Assembly: GCA_035610365.1 (NCBI GenBank) | Contig: CM069432.1 | Span: 223,284,532 to 223,348,531, forward strand | Direction of reading: 5' to 3' | DNA from: Aquatica leii | Taxonomy: Eukaryota; Arthropoda; Insecta; Coleoptera; Lampyridae | Length of the DNA: 64,000 nucleotides | In this document: piece by piece, positions 10,235-24,439 of the stretch | Layout of the letters: every line of letters starts with the position of its first letter | Position numbering within the stretch: the first letter of the stretch is position 1 | Position numbers and translations under genes: made by a program | Notes under the pieces: generated by a model | Seen by the model: the letters and a program-made list of their open reading frames with translations, nothing else | Database searches by the model: none | What the model was told of the DNA's origin: nothing

Positions 10235-10980
10235 AATTCCTTTTTTGTCCAATTGATTTTTGACTAACTTATTATTTTTGTTTTGAAATTTGATTGTAGG
10301 ATCTGAGTTCGTTTTCGTCGTTGAGTAACTTGTAAATTTTACTTTCATATTCGTCTCTTTGTATTATAACTGTAGCGTTACATTTATCAGATTTGAGTAT
10401 CAGTAAATCTTTGTGAGTTTTTAAAAAAACGTTTAGTAGAAATTACCAATTTTTGAATAAAAAGGTCTTCAGTATTAAAATTGCTTTTGTTGCTTCTGTT
10501 TGCAAAATTCGTAATGACATTGACTATTTTGCTTCTTAAACTTTTTGATCCTTCTCTTTATGGTGATTAAATATGTCCTCCGCGTCTTTTATAAGATTAG
10601 CAATAAGCAATTTGTTATTAGGAACATTTGAATACAAATTTTGGAGTTAACGCTAGATACTGAGCCACATCCTCTCGTAACTGTACATATGTTAAATTGT
10701 AGATGCATCCTGTTTTAGACACAAATAAGTTGTGGTTCTGGTGTACATATAGTTTTTCGGATTTTTTAATTAATTTTGTTTTTATTTTTATAAATTCGTT
10801 TTTATATTTATTGTCAAGCGTGCTAATCAGTATTTGGTAGTCCACATTGCTAAGTAGGTGAGATCGAGGACAATTGAAACATATTTGCTTCTTGATTTTT
10901 TTCTCTACTGTATGAGCAAATTTATACATTTTGAAGAGAGGTATTGTAAGCAGATTCAATACGGCTTCTATTTATGACTT
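10235..10980 (-). pseudogene. Penelope-like element, region upstream of the RT core
   Basis: Reading leftward from about 10980: CFNCPRSHLLSNVDYQIL, then IYNLTYVQLREDVAQYLAL and PKFVF. These fit the start of Penelope-like polyproteins, where a short 'N-L-S ... L ... G-l-.F' block precedes the reverse transcriptase. After frameshifts comes KTHKDLLILKSDKCNATVII, then QRDEYESKIYKLLNDENE, the 'K-x-D-K-x-x-A-x-V-I' block of the family. The frame stops at about 10260, before the catalytic reverse transcriptase motifs. Seen: the motifs. Inferred: 5'-part relic of a Penelope-like element. A compatible endonuclease end lies at 13430-13784 on the other strand. Confidence 0.65.
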
Positions 10981-11147
10981 TTCTTTTAAAATTAAATTTA
11001 GAAAAATGTTCACCTTGTCAAAGTGTTTTATTCGTCTCTGTGCCGGCGACAAATTGAAACAGGTTTTAGAAAATTTATTTTGATGCAAAACAAATCGCAT
11101 ATTTTATGAAAATGGTATAGAGTAGTCAGTAGATATAATAGGTATTC

Positions 11148-11155
11148 ATATAGAA
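11148..11155. repeat. Target-site duplication, left (hAT copy 1)
   Basis: ATATAGAA, repeated exactly at 13241-13248. Confidence 0.9.
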
Positions 11156-13240
<2,085 letters not shown>

Positions 13241-13248
13241 ATATAGAA
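13241..13248. repeat. Target-site duplication, right (hAT copy 1)
   Basis: ATATAGAA, identical to 11148-11155. Confidence 0.9.
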
Positions 13249-13429
13249 GATACATTTAGTCTGAAAAGCAATTGTGGCAGACGTAATAATCTTCTTGTTG
13301 TGTGTTGTGTGAAATGGCTACATTCGAGGCATTGCACCCATTTTTCTCGAGGGCGACTTTTAGCATATGATTCCAGGCACACTAAACAGAAACACTCGTT
13401 TACATTTACAACATTATTTATTTCAACGT

Positions 13430-13784
13430 TAAAGATAAGACCAAGTTATTAGACAAACATAATGTTGTATATAAAATCGATTGTATGGATTGTAATAAAT
13501 GTTATATTGGTCAAACAAAACAAAAAACGATTAACAGAATTAAGAACCACCAATATGATTGTAAAAATAAAAAGGCAGAATCAGTTCTTGCTCTCCACCA
13601 TATTAATATACAGCATAATTTTGATTTTAGTAATCCTTCAATACTAGATGTGGAACCCAAATTGTATAAAAGATTAGTTACAGAAATGATATTTATTACA
13701 CAACATAAGAATAATGTTAATTTCAACAGTGATACTAACAACATTAGTACAGTTTATAATAACCTTATCTCAAAAATTTCCTAG
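13430..13784 (+). pseudogene. Penelope-like element GIY-YIG endonuclease end
   Basis: The frame reads KDKTKLLDKHNVVYKIDC, then CNKCYIGQTKQKTINRIKNH, then SVLALHHINIQHNFDFSNPS and VEPKLYKRLVTEMIFI, ending in a stop at about 13782. This is the Cys-containing GIY-YIG nuclease that terminates Penelope-like polyproteins: 'Y-I-G-Q-T' core, then R-x3-H, then H-x3-H and an R-x3-E helix. This block alone is intact over about 110 codons, but nothing upstream on this strand gives the reverse transcriptase. It sits just outside hAT copy 1. The plus-strand frame begins about 190 bp after the hAT target duplication. Confidence 0.82.
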
Positions 13785-13789
13785 ACCTT

Positions 13790-15900
13790 GGGTATGTTTT
13801 GGGTTATCTTTTCATTGCTCATATTTTATATCACACGACCATAAAATTGTAATGTTAGTGGTTTAGTTTGTAGTGATTTTCGTGTATTAATCATCATCAA
13901 AGCCAACTTCTCTCTTAGAACGAAAGAATGACTACCAGAGACTGTCAGGCAATCTGGATACAATATGGAATATAGAACTGTAAATTCTTCTTCAACACTT
14001 CATTATTGTCCGGATTATAATAAAAATGCAACCAACATTAAATATGACATAATTGAATTTAACAAATAAGAAGAGTCTAGTCACCACACGACTTTCCTAT
14101 AAAGAATTTCTACATATTTTTTATTTTCAAATTGAAGAAAAACATCCAAGTCAAATGAATATAGAGACAGTTTTTATTTAATTTTTTTTCATTCTACCCT
14201 CTTAAAATTTTATTCAAATTTTAAATTTAAATTGAGGTTATGTTGTCATATCGACTAACTTCTATATTTGTGCGCCTTGATATTGCTTAACCCATTAGTA
14301 AATCAATTTTTTTTCTAAAAAAAATCATGGCAAGCAGGATTCGAACCTAGATTATATTTGTGAATTCATTTTAAATTATAAATAAAATCTCTAATAAACT
14401 GTTAATGTTAGAAATTTTTTTTATTTGAATAAATTGTTAGGAAGAATTATCACTATATAAGAAACTGTCAAAGCAATTCGAATAATTTACATACGTACAA
14501 AATTATATAAGAAAAACTGTTAAAAATGGCGGATACACTCACTTTCGGTTTCTTTATCAGAACGATCTTTTGATTGAACTGAGAGAATATGAATAGCCAG
14601 CTCCATACCATTTAAGGTACTAGGACTTTTGGTTTGAGAGTTATCGTAGGTACATCGTTACACACATACACACACACACACACACAGACACCCAAAAATT
14701 GTTTGTCAAAAATCTATTTTCTGATTCAGGAGACCTTGAAACGTAAAATTATGCAAAAAAAAATTTTGAAAAAACGTTGCGATTGCTATACTTACCTTAT
14801 AGGAGAGTAAAAAGGATAAATATTATTATTGTATAACCTGGAAATGCACTATCCTACATACTTGTTTATAAACCACAAATAATAAAATTCTTAAATAGAT
14901 ACAATTATCCGCCAAAAAGTCGTCTTAACTGAAAACATTTTGATAATGAATACCAATTTATTTGTACTTTAAACTACTTTTTGAATATATTTTTGCTGCG
15001 TTAGTAGCACTTGAAACGATTTTTGTAAAATTAGAACAAAAGAGCTTATTTGGTTATACAAAGTTTTTTTAGCGTATTAACTTATTAAGTTTAAAAGTTT
15101 TATGATTTTATTAGATTTTAAATAAGTGAAATCAACAAAAAACGAAGGGTTTAAGTTAGTATTTACCGGAAACATTAACATACCTGTTTATTAGATTTTA
15201 TAATAATTTTGGTTATGGAATTTATTTGTCTGATTTGCAAGCTTCTACAATTTCCGGCACAACTGTGTCGTTGTAATTATATCTGTTGTATAATTTCACT
15301 TTTTTAAAAATGTTGGCCAATTAATCTTGTATGAAATATAAGACCTTGACATCTTAAAAATAAAACAATAGGAATGTACTTCAACTAGAGCAAATGTAAA
15401 TATTTACGAGCTTTGAAGAAATTGACACAAATACTTGTTGATCCACTTGCACCTCTTAGGATTACTAGGATTATTTGTCTTAATTTCTCCAGATTGTTGG
15501 TTTATCCTACTCACCTTGGTATTGTCTTGAATTGGTATTCATGATATTTATTTTTTGGTAATGGTGTATATATGAAAGTTTTCAGTTTCCTCTGTGAATA
15601 TTTTCTTTGGTAAGCTAACGTGTCACAGTATTGCAATTTCTGGTTTTTAGTTGCAAAGTCTGCATGTTTAATCTGAATCCTAATGAATTATTCTTTTAGT
15701 CTTTCTCGATGCTTTATTATATTCAGTATGAGATAAGACACTAAGTTTAAAGAGCTGTCGAATTTGATTTCGATGAACGACTATAGCGCAAAGTCTAAAT
15801 TACACCATTAAATGTATGGGTTCACATTTGGGTTTTATCAACTATACATGTTTAATATTTAAAAACAATTTTTATGTAGTTGGTACTTCTCTATCTCTAA
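13790..15900. other. AT-rich stretch; microsatellite and possible short repeat
   Basis: No gene was found. The block 14520-14820 (ATGGCGG..., a CA repeat, AGACCTTGAAACGTAAAATT, TATAGGAGAGTAAAAAGG) resembles a short interspersed repeat seen in insect genomes, but I cannot classify it. A tRNA B-box-like GGTTCGAATCC lies on the minus strand at about 14338-14348 without a matching A box. Confidence 0.4.
14659..14690. repeat. CA microsatellite
   Basis: An ACACACATACACACACACAC run. Confidence 0.95.
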
Positions 15901-17250
15901 GCTGTAAAAGATTTGGAAAATGGGAGAACATGTGGTCCTAAGGGAATATATGCAGAAATGATAAAAAGCGGAATACCCAAGCTATTATTGTTATTGACGT
16001 GTGTATTTAAACAACTAATTAACAGGCACGAAGTACCGTCAAATCAGAAATTGGCATATATTTTTTTAATTTATAATAAAGGAAATAAATTAGACTGTAA
16101 CAACTATACAAGTACCCTGCGCAGACGTACGGTCGAATACTACGAGACCTGATAGAAATTGAGTTTCAGGATGAAGAAAAACAAAGCGGATCCCGAGCTG
16201 GTAGGTCATGTGCAGGCAATGTTTTTTGTATGAAGCAATTAATAAAAAAACGAACTCTGCAACGTGTGAGAAACCCTTACAGAACAGAAACAAATAAAAA
16301 CAATAACCTAACTATAGCACTCCGCAACTTATAAAAAGATTCAGTATCACAAATCAAAATAGGAAACAGACTGTCTATGCCATTAAAAAAAAAAGACTAC
16401 GACAAAGATGCTGCGTGTCACCGACATAGTTTAAAAGATACATCAAGAAAAAATTACGTCAATGGAAAAGAAAGTGTGCGGGAATGGGAATAGAAACAGA
16501 CGACTACACCCAACTACATATATACACTGCAATTCGCAGATGACCAGACGGTTATTGCAAACGACAAAGACGATCTCGAATATATGACGAGAAAGTTGAA
16601 AGAAACTTACGAAATGAACCTAGATAAAACAAGATACTTATGTATAGGTACAGATTCGGATAATTTACAGTTGGAAATCGGCGAACAAATAAAAATATGT
16701 CAGGAATATAAGTACGTCGGAGTAACGTTTGACACTAACGGTACAGACGAAAGAGAAAAAAAAACTCTAGAATAATTCAAGCACGTAAAGCAATAGCATG
16801 CCTTAATATTGTATTATGGAGTAAACAGCTACGAATAAAAACTAAATACAAAATCTATAATGCCATAATTAAAAGAAGCCAACTTTACGGAGCAGGCACA
16901 CGGAGATTGGCAGAGGATGCTACTGAAATCGATGCATTACGAAGATCGGCAAGGACATCAATTCAAGAGAAAATTCAAAATGAAATAATTTGACAACGAA
17001 TAGGCATTGAAAGCACAAGAACAACAGACATAGAAAGAAAACAACTGACCTGCTATGGTCATGTTCAACGTTTGGCCGAGGATCAACTCCCAAAAAAATG
17101 ATTGGGTACCAAGACAACACCGCCCTAGAGAAAGATAAAAAAGGCGAAGGAATCAGAAAAGCAATTAGCGCCCGAAACTTAAAATAAGGACGATGGGTGA
17201 ATAGAAAGGAGTGGAACCTTGCAATCGGACAAAGTCGAAGGACGTTCTAA
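15901..17250 (+). pseudogene. RTE-like LINE, reverse transcriptase relic
   Basis: Blocks in order: ENGRTCGPKGIYAEMIKSG and VPSNQKLAYIFLIYNKGNKL (fingers/palm start, 15916-16110), then EFQDEEKQSG-type and RAGRSC blocks at about 16160-16215, and YTLQFADDQTVIANDKDDLE at about 16525-16585, where the catalytic FADD is intact. EIGEQIKICQEYKYVGVTFD follows at about 16675-16735, and then the carboxyl tail with ERKQLTCYGHVQRLAEDQLP at about 17031-17090, ending in a WNLAIGQSRRTF-like string and a stop at 17248-17250. Stops, frameshifts and a deletion between the FRAGRS and FADD blocks disable it. The tail pattern is typical of insect RTE-type endonuclease/reverse transcriptases often annotated 'craniofacial development protein 2-like'. 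Clade assignment is by pattern only. Confidence 0.75.
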
Positions 17251-20200
17251 ATCGAAATTTATATAAGTAAGCAGATCTAAAAAATGTTTTCTTCCGGTTG
17301 CTTTCCCTTTGAGGTAATTTTGATTGCTACCAACTGTCACAATAAACTTTTTGGGTGAGTATCTGTTACTAACTTAGTAAATCAAAACGTTAATTTCATC
17401 AAAGTTTTTGACACTAAAAACAATCGCTATTGGCTTCACTGTCTGCATTTTAGTAAACATAAAACATTTTGTGCTTTTGCTAATCTTTATGACAACATTG
17501 ACATTTGTGCCAAAGGTGAACTATTTTGTGTATCAGTGCTTAAAATCTGTTTTGCGTACTATAATATTAAAATATTATGAACACTAATTTGTACCTGTAA
17601 TTGAATATGTTTCAAGTTGTGTTTTAGCAAATTTATTATAATTGCCTGTTCTTTTATCGGACTTCTTTAATCGATACGTAACTTATTGCAATTGAAAATA
17701 ATGCGTTTTAGAGCTATGTAGAAGAACCTATTTTAATACTTAAATATTGGGGGTGTTGATGTAACCATAACGCTTGAAGCTAAACTTCAAAGGTTTTATT
17801 GAATTGTTAAAATGACCACATTTAAATATAATTTTAAACCGTTAATTTGTATTATTGAAACACCATCTTGTAACAAATCATCTTTAAATACAGTTGAAAG
17901 AAAACTACTTAAAGGAGTTGCGTCGAACATGTCAAACGTGCCTTGGGTGCAGTATTTTCTTAACGTGCTATACGAATTGTAAAATGTAAACAAAAAGTTT
18001 TAGTTTGACAATTGTATATTTAGCACAACGAACAATGTTCAAATTGTTAAAATTACAAAAATAACATAGCCAATTTTAAAAAATCTTGTAATTCACAATT
18101 ACTTTTATTTTCTGCTATTTGATAAGTTGTTACGTTTTTATATATTTTAACAATCAATATTATTTTGAATAATAGTGTCGGTAAAAAAAATAAAGATGTA
18201 AATCTTTGTGCAACATGTGTCTGGTAATACGTAAATATTTACCGTAATTAAAAACAATACGCAATTTCCGGTGTTGAATTTATTGAAAGTAATAAAAACT
18301 TGTAGATGCAATGGAATGCACATGCGTTCACAATTACTGCTATTAAATTAAAAAAAAATTATGTTATAAAATGTTAATAAGCATATATTCAGCATATAAA
18401 TTCATCGAATATTTGGTACTAAATATAATTGCAGGAAACGCGAGAAATTATTTAAAACAAGATAGTAGGTATGTTTGTAATCACATTTTAATATAAACAA
18501 GGCTTGATTTAAAAAGACATCAGGCAAGAAGCTATAAAAAAAATGTTCGTGATGTGGAATCAACATCCGTTCCACACAACCACTTAAAAGAGCTAATGAA
18601 CCTGGTGAACTCATCCGATGAAACGGAACGGCTGTTTTTGCTGTGATAATCTCAGCAACGAGCGACATATTTCCTTCGAAGGCTCATTATTTCTTGTCCT
18701 TCTAGCCTCGCCAGCCACGTTGATTGCTGGAACCAGTTAGGACTTCCGGTATCTGAAGAACAAACCTGTTCAGGTATGAGTTACTGGAGATTATAGCCAT
18801 ACCTTCGATGACCGTTTACTACTTCTTCGGCTCAAATGCTATTATTATGTTTTGTCTTGAATGATTTATATGTGGTTACGGTTAGATTTCTTCTTATTCT
18901 ATGGGAACTATTGCTTTTATTATCTTACGATAATGTATAACTGCGTTTCACTATCTGTGTCGGTTTGTTATGCTTTGTGAATGTTGTGCTTCACTGATTT
19001 TATATTAGATATTCAATTGCCAGTTTGATATATGCTTACATAATTAACCAATACGAATTTTGAATATTTAATTACCAGTGTTTTATAAGTTTAATTGTAA
19101 CTATTTGGAATGTCAATGTATATATACATAATCATTTAGCTTTGTAATGAAATATTAAAAGTGTCACTTTTAATCATATTTGCGAAGAAAATTAATATCA
19201 CTTCTTTTTTATGAATTAGTAAAAAATGAACAATAACGGTGTTATATTATAAACTGAATTTAAATACAGGAAGCTTGGAAACGGTAATAAGAAAAATGTG
19301 TGTTATATGATGACAGTTTTTCATATGCAAATTGCAAAAATTTTAATTTTAGAGTAATGGTGTTAATTCTAGTTTTTTACTTATCTGTCGCTGTTTTGAC
19401 TTTTGACACAGAAAGTGCCCTAATACAGTGAAATTTTCAATGTATATATAGGATTTTCTGATAACAGAGAAACGTGCACAATTAGATCTATTAAAATTGC
19501 AGAAAAATGCAAATAAGACAACTACCTATAAATAAGTTTATATAATAAATATTTAAAAAAAACAAAATAAAATTTATCTATATAACTGTGCAAAATAAAA
19601 CAGAAATGCATGTTAACATATCATAGTTTATAAATAAAAAGAGCAAATTTAACAGAAGTCAATCCATTCTTGTATGACAACTAATTAAACGGCATTCTTA
19701 ACATACATGTGTAGGCTACAAGTTTGATAATATTCTTTCATAAAAAAATTTATGATGAAAGACATTTTTGCGCTGATGATATGAGTGTTTTTATGTAGAT
19801 TGTTAGATAATAAAAAAACTCCTACGTTATTTTAATTTTGTTTGTAATTAATTGAATAATTTTTACATTGACTAAAGTAGTTTATTAAGATGCTTTTTGG
19901 CTGTTTTTGATTTGGCTGATTAGCGGTCTAGAACGTGTGCTCATTTACATTTACGCAAATTTAATTTCGACTGCCGTAATCGACTTTACTAGTACAAGTT
20001 TTTTAATTTACAAATATAATTTTAATGTTTTTATTAATATTTGTTTTTGAAAAATAGTTTGTTTTGAAACATAGTTTAAATACATTTAAGTAATGTCTCA
20101 TAAAAGTAAACAAACTTTTACAGAGACAACATTCTAGAATTGCAATTATGTTCATTGCGGTTTAAATTAAAAAAATAATAGGTTTTTTGTTTGTTTTTTG

Positions 20201-20565
20201 CAGGTTTTTTTGCGGGTACTGTTTGATTTTTGGACGTTGATCTATATAGATTTTTTGGTCTCACAAAGACCGATTGTTAAAAACTACGTTATTTGAAAAT
20301 TAAAAAAAAACGAACAATGAAGCTAAAAAATCTACGCGGATTAACATCTGAAAAAATTAAATTACTTATTCTACAAAATGTATATGCTTTCAATCCTCAT
20401 AACTAGACTTTGCATAGCACTACTAACACTTGGAATACAGTTTTTGTATATAATACCTTACGCCACAGAATAAATGAACTGTGATTAAAAATAGCAGCAA
20501 ATGATTCACTTTATCTAATACTTTGAAAATGAACAAATATGATTTTAATTTTTTTTTCATAAATT
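17251..20565. other. AT-rich stretch without a recognised gene
   Basis: Nothing recognisable was found. A slightly more GC-rich patch at 18520-18850 is open on both strands (for example MSLVAEIITAKTAVPFHRMS on minus), but I recognise no family. Confidence 0.45.
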
Positions 20566-20569
20566 TTGT

Positions 20570-20941
20570 TCTACGTCGGTAGTTTCATTCAAGACACCTA
20601 AATTTTATGATTTGCCACTAATTGTTTCTTCAAGGTTCAGTTAAATAGTCCCGGAACGTAATTTTTTCTTACTATAGACTCATCGGGAATATTCTGTTTG
20701 GTATACTTTTTCAAAAACTTACAGAATACTTCCTTTTTTAAATTTTGCTAACATTGTGTCGATACTAATAAACGCTGTACACAATTCTTCAGTAAATTCT
20801 AAACGTTTGTGTCTTGCGTCTTACTTTGACTTTGACTTCACAAAATTTGCAAAGTAACATTTTTTTGTTTGTTGTAAAATTATTGTAGTCTTTGGCAAAC
20901 TGGTTTAAAGTTACAGATATACGTCTTTTCTTTTTTGGCAT
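20570..20941 (-). pseudogene. CGGBP1-like BED/hAT-derived protein relic
   Basis: ATG at 20941 opens MPKKKRRISVTLNQFAKDYN, then LLCKFCEVKVKVRRKTQTF, a CGGBP1-like BED-finger start with a basic, nuclear-localisation-like amino end. The distal His ligands are lost to a frameshift near 20790. Reading on in other frames: RLEFTEELCTAFISIDTMLA, FLKKYTKQNIPDESIVRKNY, and about 100 bp later NETTDVEQ (an ETTD acidic motif). This order, BED finger then 'E-L-C ... P-x-x-S-x-x-R-K-N-Y' then 'ETTD', matches hAT-related CGGBP1-like proteins common in insects. Known for the relatives: DNA binding through the finger. This copy is broken by at least three frameshifts. Confidence 0.65.
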
Positions 20942-21104
20942 CTTAGCAAATTGTAACGATTTAAAATGCGTTTTACTATGTTTTTGACTGTCGATTGGGC
21001 AATTTTGCAATTGTAGTTGCGTGGGGGTAAATATCGTGGGGTAGTAAGGTTTTTGACCGTAATACAGCGCAGCCTCTGTTTGATTTCCGGATGTCTTCAA
21101 ACGC

Positions 21105-22070
21105 CAACGTTACTTTAATTGTGGTGCTAGTAGGTGGTTTGAAAACAACACTAAGTAAGTGATAAAATACACTATATAGAAATTTTTTCTTCTTGTAGCG
21201 CACGTAGACTGTTAAATGGCCGCTAGAGATTAATCTTTTGTGTTGCCTTTTCAACAAAGATCTAAGTGAGGTTAGTTAAATTTACCTAGACGTGGTTGTG
21301 GAATACCAATTATCTCGTTTTTTTAGTTCTTTTTTTTGTTAACCTCATGTTCCGCTAATTGCTGACGTTCCACAACTAGGGCTTACTAATTACGCGACCC
21401 ATATTGCGTTTCATTATGTCGTAAACTGTGACCTTGAGTCAAAAATTTGAATTAATTAGTAAAAAATTGAAAAAGAAGGTCTAAGTGAATCTCAAAAATA
21501 TTAGTCTATACAAAAAACAAACACTATAGAAATCTAAATTACCGACTATACATAGGTTAATGGTTTACATTTTATAAAAACGCAAACAAAGAAAATAACA
21601 ATTTAAAGTAATCGCATAGGTATTTATACAATCAATGTTTAAATTAAACCAATTCTAATTATTTTCAGTATTTAAACGATCAACATACCACTGCACAAGC
21701 ATTATCGTGCGAAGTCGGTTTCATCAACACAGAATTTAATTTTATAAAACTTTATTTGCAAAGGTACAGCTTAATGTAGAAAGTTTTGTGTAAATACTTG
21801 AAAGACACTGTTATCCGAATGTAAGCTTTTACACAGATAATTTTCTAGATTTTGTTATTCCAAATATGTATGTAAATTTACATGCACATAAAGTAATAAT
21901 GACCTTAAGTTAAACTGTAATGAAGCACAAATAGCATAATTTTTTGTAATCTCAATTTGATTTTTATTCAAATGTAAATAGTATAAATTACAAAAAGCCA
22001 CAAAAAGTTTTTGATGTAAATATAACAGTCACTTTTCATGTTCCTTTCATGCCTCTTGAAGCACGGACTA
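21105..22070. other. AT-rich stretch without a gene
   Basis: I see nothing recognisable. Confidence 0.5.
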
Positions 22071-22074
22071 TTCA

Positions 22075-23830
22075 TATACCAAAGAAAGGGGACCGGGTCA
22101 ACCTGTCAAACTAGACACCCATTACCATATCCTCCATCCTTCTAAGGATCCTTAATAAAATCATTACCCGAAATTTTGCCCTACTTCCCCTACACTACGG
22201 ACAGCAGAGATTTATTCGTTCTAAAGGGATTCTAATTAACAACTACGCAAGGCTTTTGATACGGTATCCCACGATAGCATAATGAGAGCTCTGCGTAGAT
22301 TTAACATCTATCCTAAAATTATTATACTTATCAGGAATCAATACGACAACTCGGTTACCAAAATTCATGCGGCGCTAACTTCACCGACTCAAATAAAGGA
22401 AAAGTTAAGCACGGTGACCCTCTCTCGCCGGCTTTCTTCAACATGGTGTTGAATGAATTAATCAATGAACTCAATTTTCAAAATGAAGGCCTCCCATTGG
22501 ATCGATTAAATGTTCCGGTACTAGCGTACACAGACTATCTATTTGTTCTTGCTAGGGACGGCTTCAGTGCACAACTTCCACTGAACATATGTACTAATTT
22601 CTTCAATAAACGCAGACTTGAAGTCAACGGAAGCAAATTCATGTTACGTGTTACTGAAATCGTTCATCCCAGGAAAAAGCTTCATTTTCTGATTTCCCTT
22701 TAACCAAGATAAAGCTATTCCTTCCCTCTCACCTTTCCCTACCTTGGGTTCTTTTTTAGACAGGATGGAACGTTCGTCTCGCTTCTCAACAGCTTTGAGG
22801 AGAGGGTTATTAATCTCAAAAAAACTCCACTAAAACCTTATCCGAAACTGGATCTATTTAAACACCATCACAGGACTCTTCTAAGATTCTATATTAAAAA
22901 ATTTCTACACTTTCCTCACTGCCTCCCTAATGCTGCACTCTACGCTTCAATTCGGAACGGTGGTATTGGTATATTCAACTTTCGAGTCAATGCTCCCGAC
23001 ATCCTATACCGTCCTATAAGGAATCTTGCAAACTATGACTCACCACTCGCCATGGCGAGTACAGACCACCAACACACTCTTAAATTTACCGAGAAACTAA
23101 TACTTATGAATGAACTCATTGGGGTCGGTAAATCTAACATCAAAGCCTGCTGGGCAGAGAAACTGGAGACCTCTTACGCGGCTAATGGACTGGTCCAGTG
23201 TCTTTGGAACACCCATAGCGGTGCCTGAATCGGTAAGCCCCCACTCCATTGGTCCGGGTCGGACTTCATAAGGGCCCTTCATTCAAGGTTTAACATTCTT
23301 ACATTTCCCGGTGGATTTCAAAACTCCGGAAATTATGTTCCATGTAGAGCTGGTTGTGCGCAAAGGGAAAACTTGTCTCACATCCTACAGAAGTGCCCGT
23401 TGCTGCACAATGACCGAATCAGAAGACATGATCATGTGGTACAGAAAATAAAAAAGTTTGCAGAAGAGAACGGTTTTGTTACAGAGTTAAAACCTCGGTT
23501 CAGAGATACTTAAGGCCGCCTCCGTAAACCGGATCTTTAATGTTTTAAAGGATCTACTATTACTATCGTAGACGTCTCCATCTCTTGGAAAGGTCCGCGC
23601 TGTCTTAATGTTGCAGTAATACAATGTAAATTGTCAACGTATGGAAACAGACATTAAAGAAATTATTCTAAAACAATACCCAGCCTATAAGAATATTAAT
23701 ATTGGCGCTTTGCATCATTGGGGCTAAGGGTATTTGGAGCGAGGCAGCCAACTTGTCCATCATCAACGCAATCGAACTCAAGCCGAAACAAATAATACAA
23801 CTGGTTAACCATCCTAGGGTCCATCATCAT
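22075..23830 (+). pseudogene. R2-like LINE: RT, zinc knuckle and restriction-like endonuclease
   Basis: It starts inside the reverse transcriptase with IPKKGDRVNLSN and PITISSILLRILNKIITRNF, then FDTVSHDSIMRALRRFNIYP (22255-22315, keeping the FDTVSH metal-binding Asp) and KGKVKHGDPLSPAFFNMVLN (22395-22455). The catalytic YADD box at 22527-22538 reads YTDY, so the second Asp is lost. The thumb region follows. Near 23340-23400 is CRAGCAQRENLSHILQKC, the R2-type CX3CX7HX4C knuckle, with NDRIRRHDHVVQKI after it. The R2-type endonuclease core is present as RKPD (about 23523-23534) and ITIVDVSISWKG (about 23563-23598). Stops and frameshifts are frequent. R2-group proteins nick a fixed target and prime on it. 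This copy sits in AT-rich DNA, not in 28S rDNA. Confidence 0.85.
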
Positions 23831-23921
23831 ACATAAGGCCCATCAGACAATTATCTGGGACAGAATCCACCGGAAGTGATAAACCAAAATCGTTTAATTT
23901 TAAGTTCATCTAGTATTGTTA

Positions 23922-24100
23922 GTTTGTTTTTTTATTTGTTTATATTGTCATTTTGTTATTATTATTATTATTAATTAGATATGTACAACTAAATTCTTAG
24001 CACGATATACGATCATTCGATCGAAAAGTTTATAATATCTATTATAAACACGTTTTAGTCAGTAGTAGTAGTAGGAGTAAAATTAGTGTTACCCGTAATG
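23922..24100. repeat. TTA and AGT microsatellite-rich tail region
   Basis: TTATTATTATTATTATTAAT at about 23956-23976 and CAGTAGTAGTAGTAGGAGT at about 24060-24078. These follow the R2-like relic. Confidence 0.7.
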
Positions 24101-24111
24101 TATATAAGTTT

Positions 24112-24380
24112 TCATACATCATTCAATTTAAATGTTATGTTGTGTACAGCCACATGATTGTTCACCAATGCCCATATTTTCTCAATTGGGCTGAGTTCTG
24201 GATGGTACGGTGGTAATCTTAGTACCAAATGGCCATGATCTGCTAAGAGCTTATTGACAACATACATTTTATTGCTTGGTTTATTATTTTGAATTTTAGC
24301 ATACAACTTAATTTAAGTTTCCTGTATTTCGAATGCAATAGCCCGTTCTGACAATCATCAACGTAATATATTACCGTCCG
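24112..24380 (-). pseudogene. DDE_3-type transposase C-terminal fragment
   Basis: The 64-codon frame contains LLADHGHLVLRLPPYHPELS, then PIEKIWALVNNHVAVHNITF. 'L-P-x-Y-H-P-E-L-x-P-I-E-x-I-W' is the third catalytic block of the IS630/Tc1-type DDE_3 fold, with the Glu of PIEKIW in place. The earlier two catalytic Asp blocks are absent apart from a possible upstream remnant in another frame (VIYYVDDCQNG). It abuts a fragment of a different element at 24385-24435. Confidence 0.7.
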
Positions 24381-24384
24381 TTGA

Positions 24385-24435
24385 AAAATCATAGGTAATC
24401 TTACAGATATACGTCTTTTCTTTTTCGGCATTTTA
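24385..24435 (-). pseudogene. 5' end of a second CGGBP1-like relic
   Basis: The start MPKKKRRISV with its upstream sequence is nearly identical to 20905-20950 (TTACAGATATACGTCTTTTC shared exactly on the plus strand). The homology stops after the tenth codon and transposase-related sequence follows. Confidence 0.65.
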
Positions 24436-24439
24436 GCAA

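Noticed and set aside
14331-14352. tRNA B-box-like GGTTCGAATCC on minus
   Set aside because: No A box, anticodon arm or acceptor pairing could be placed; at best a SINE fragment.
18402-18668. 88-codon minus frame in a slightly GC-rich patch
   Set aside because: No recognisable motif, and the opposite strand is equally open in places.
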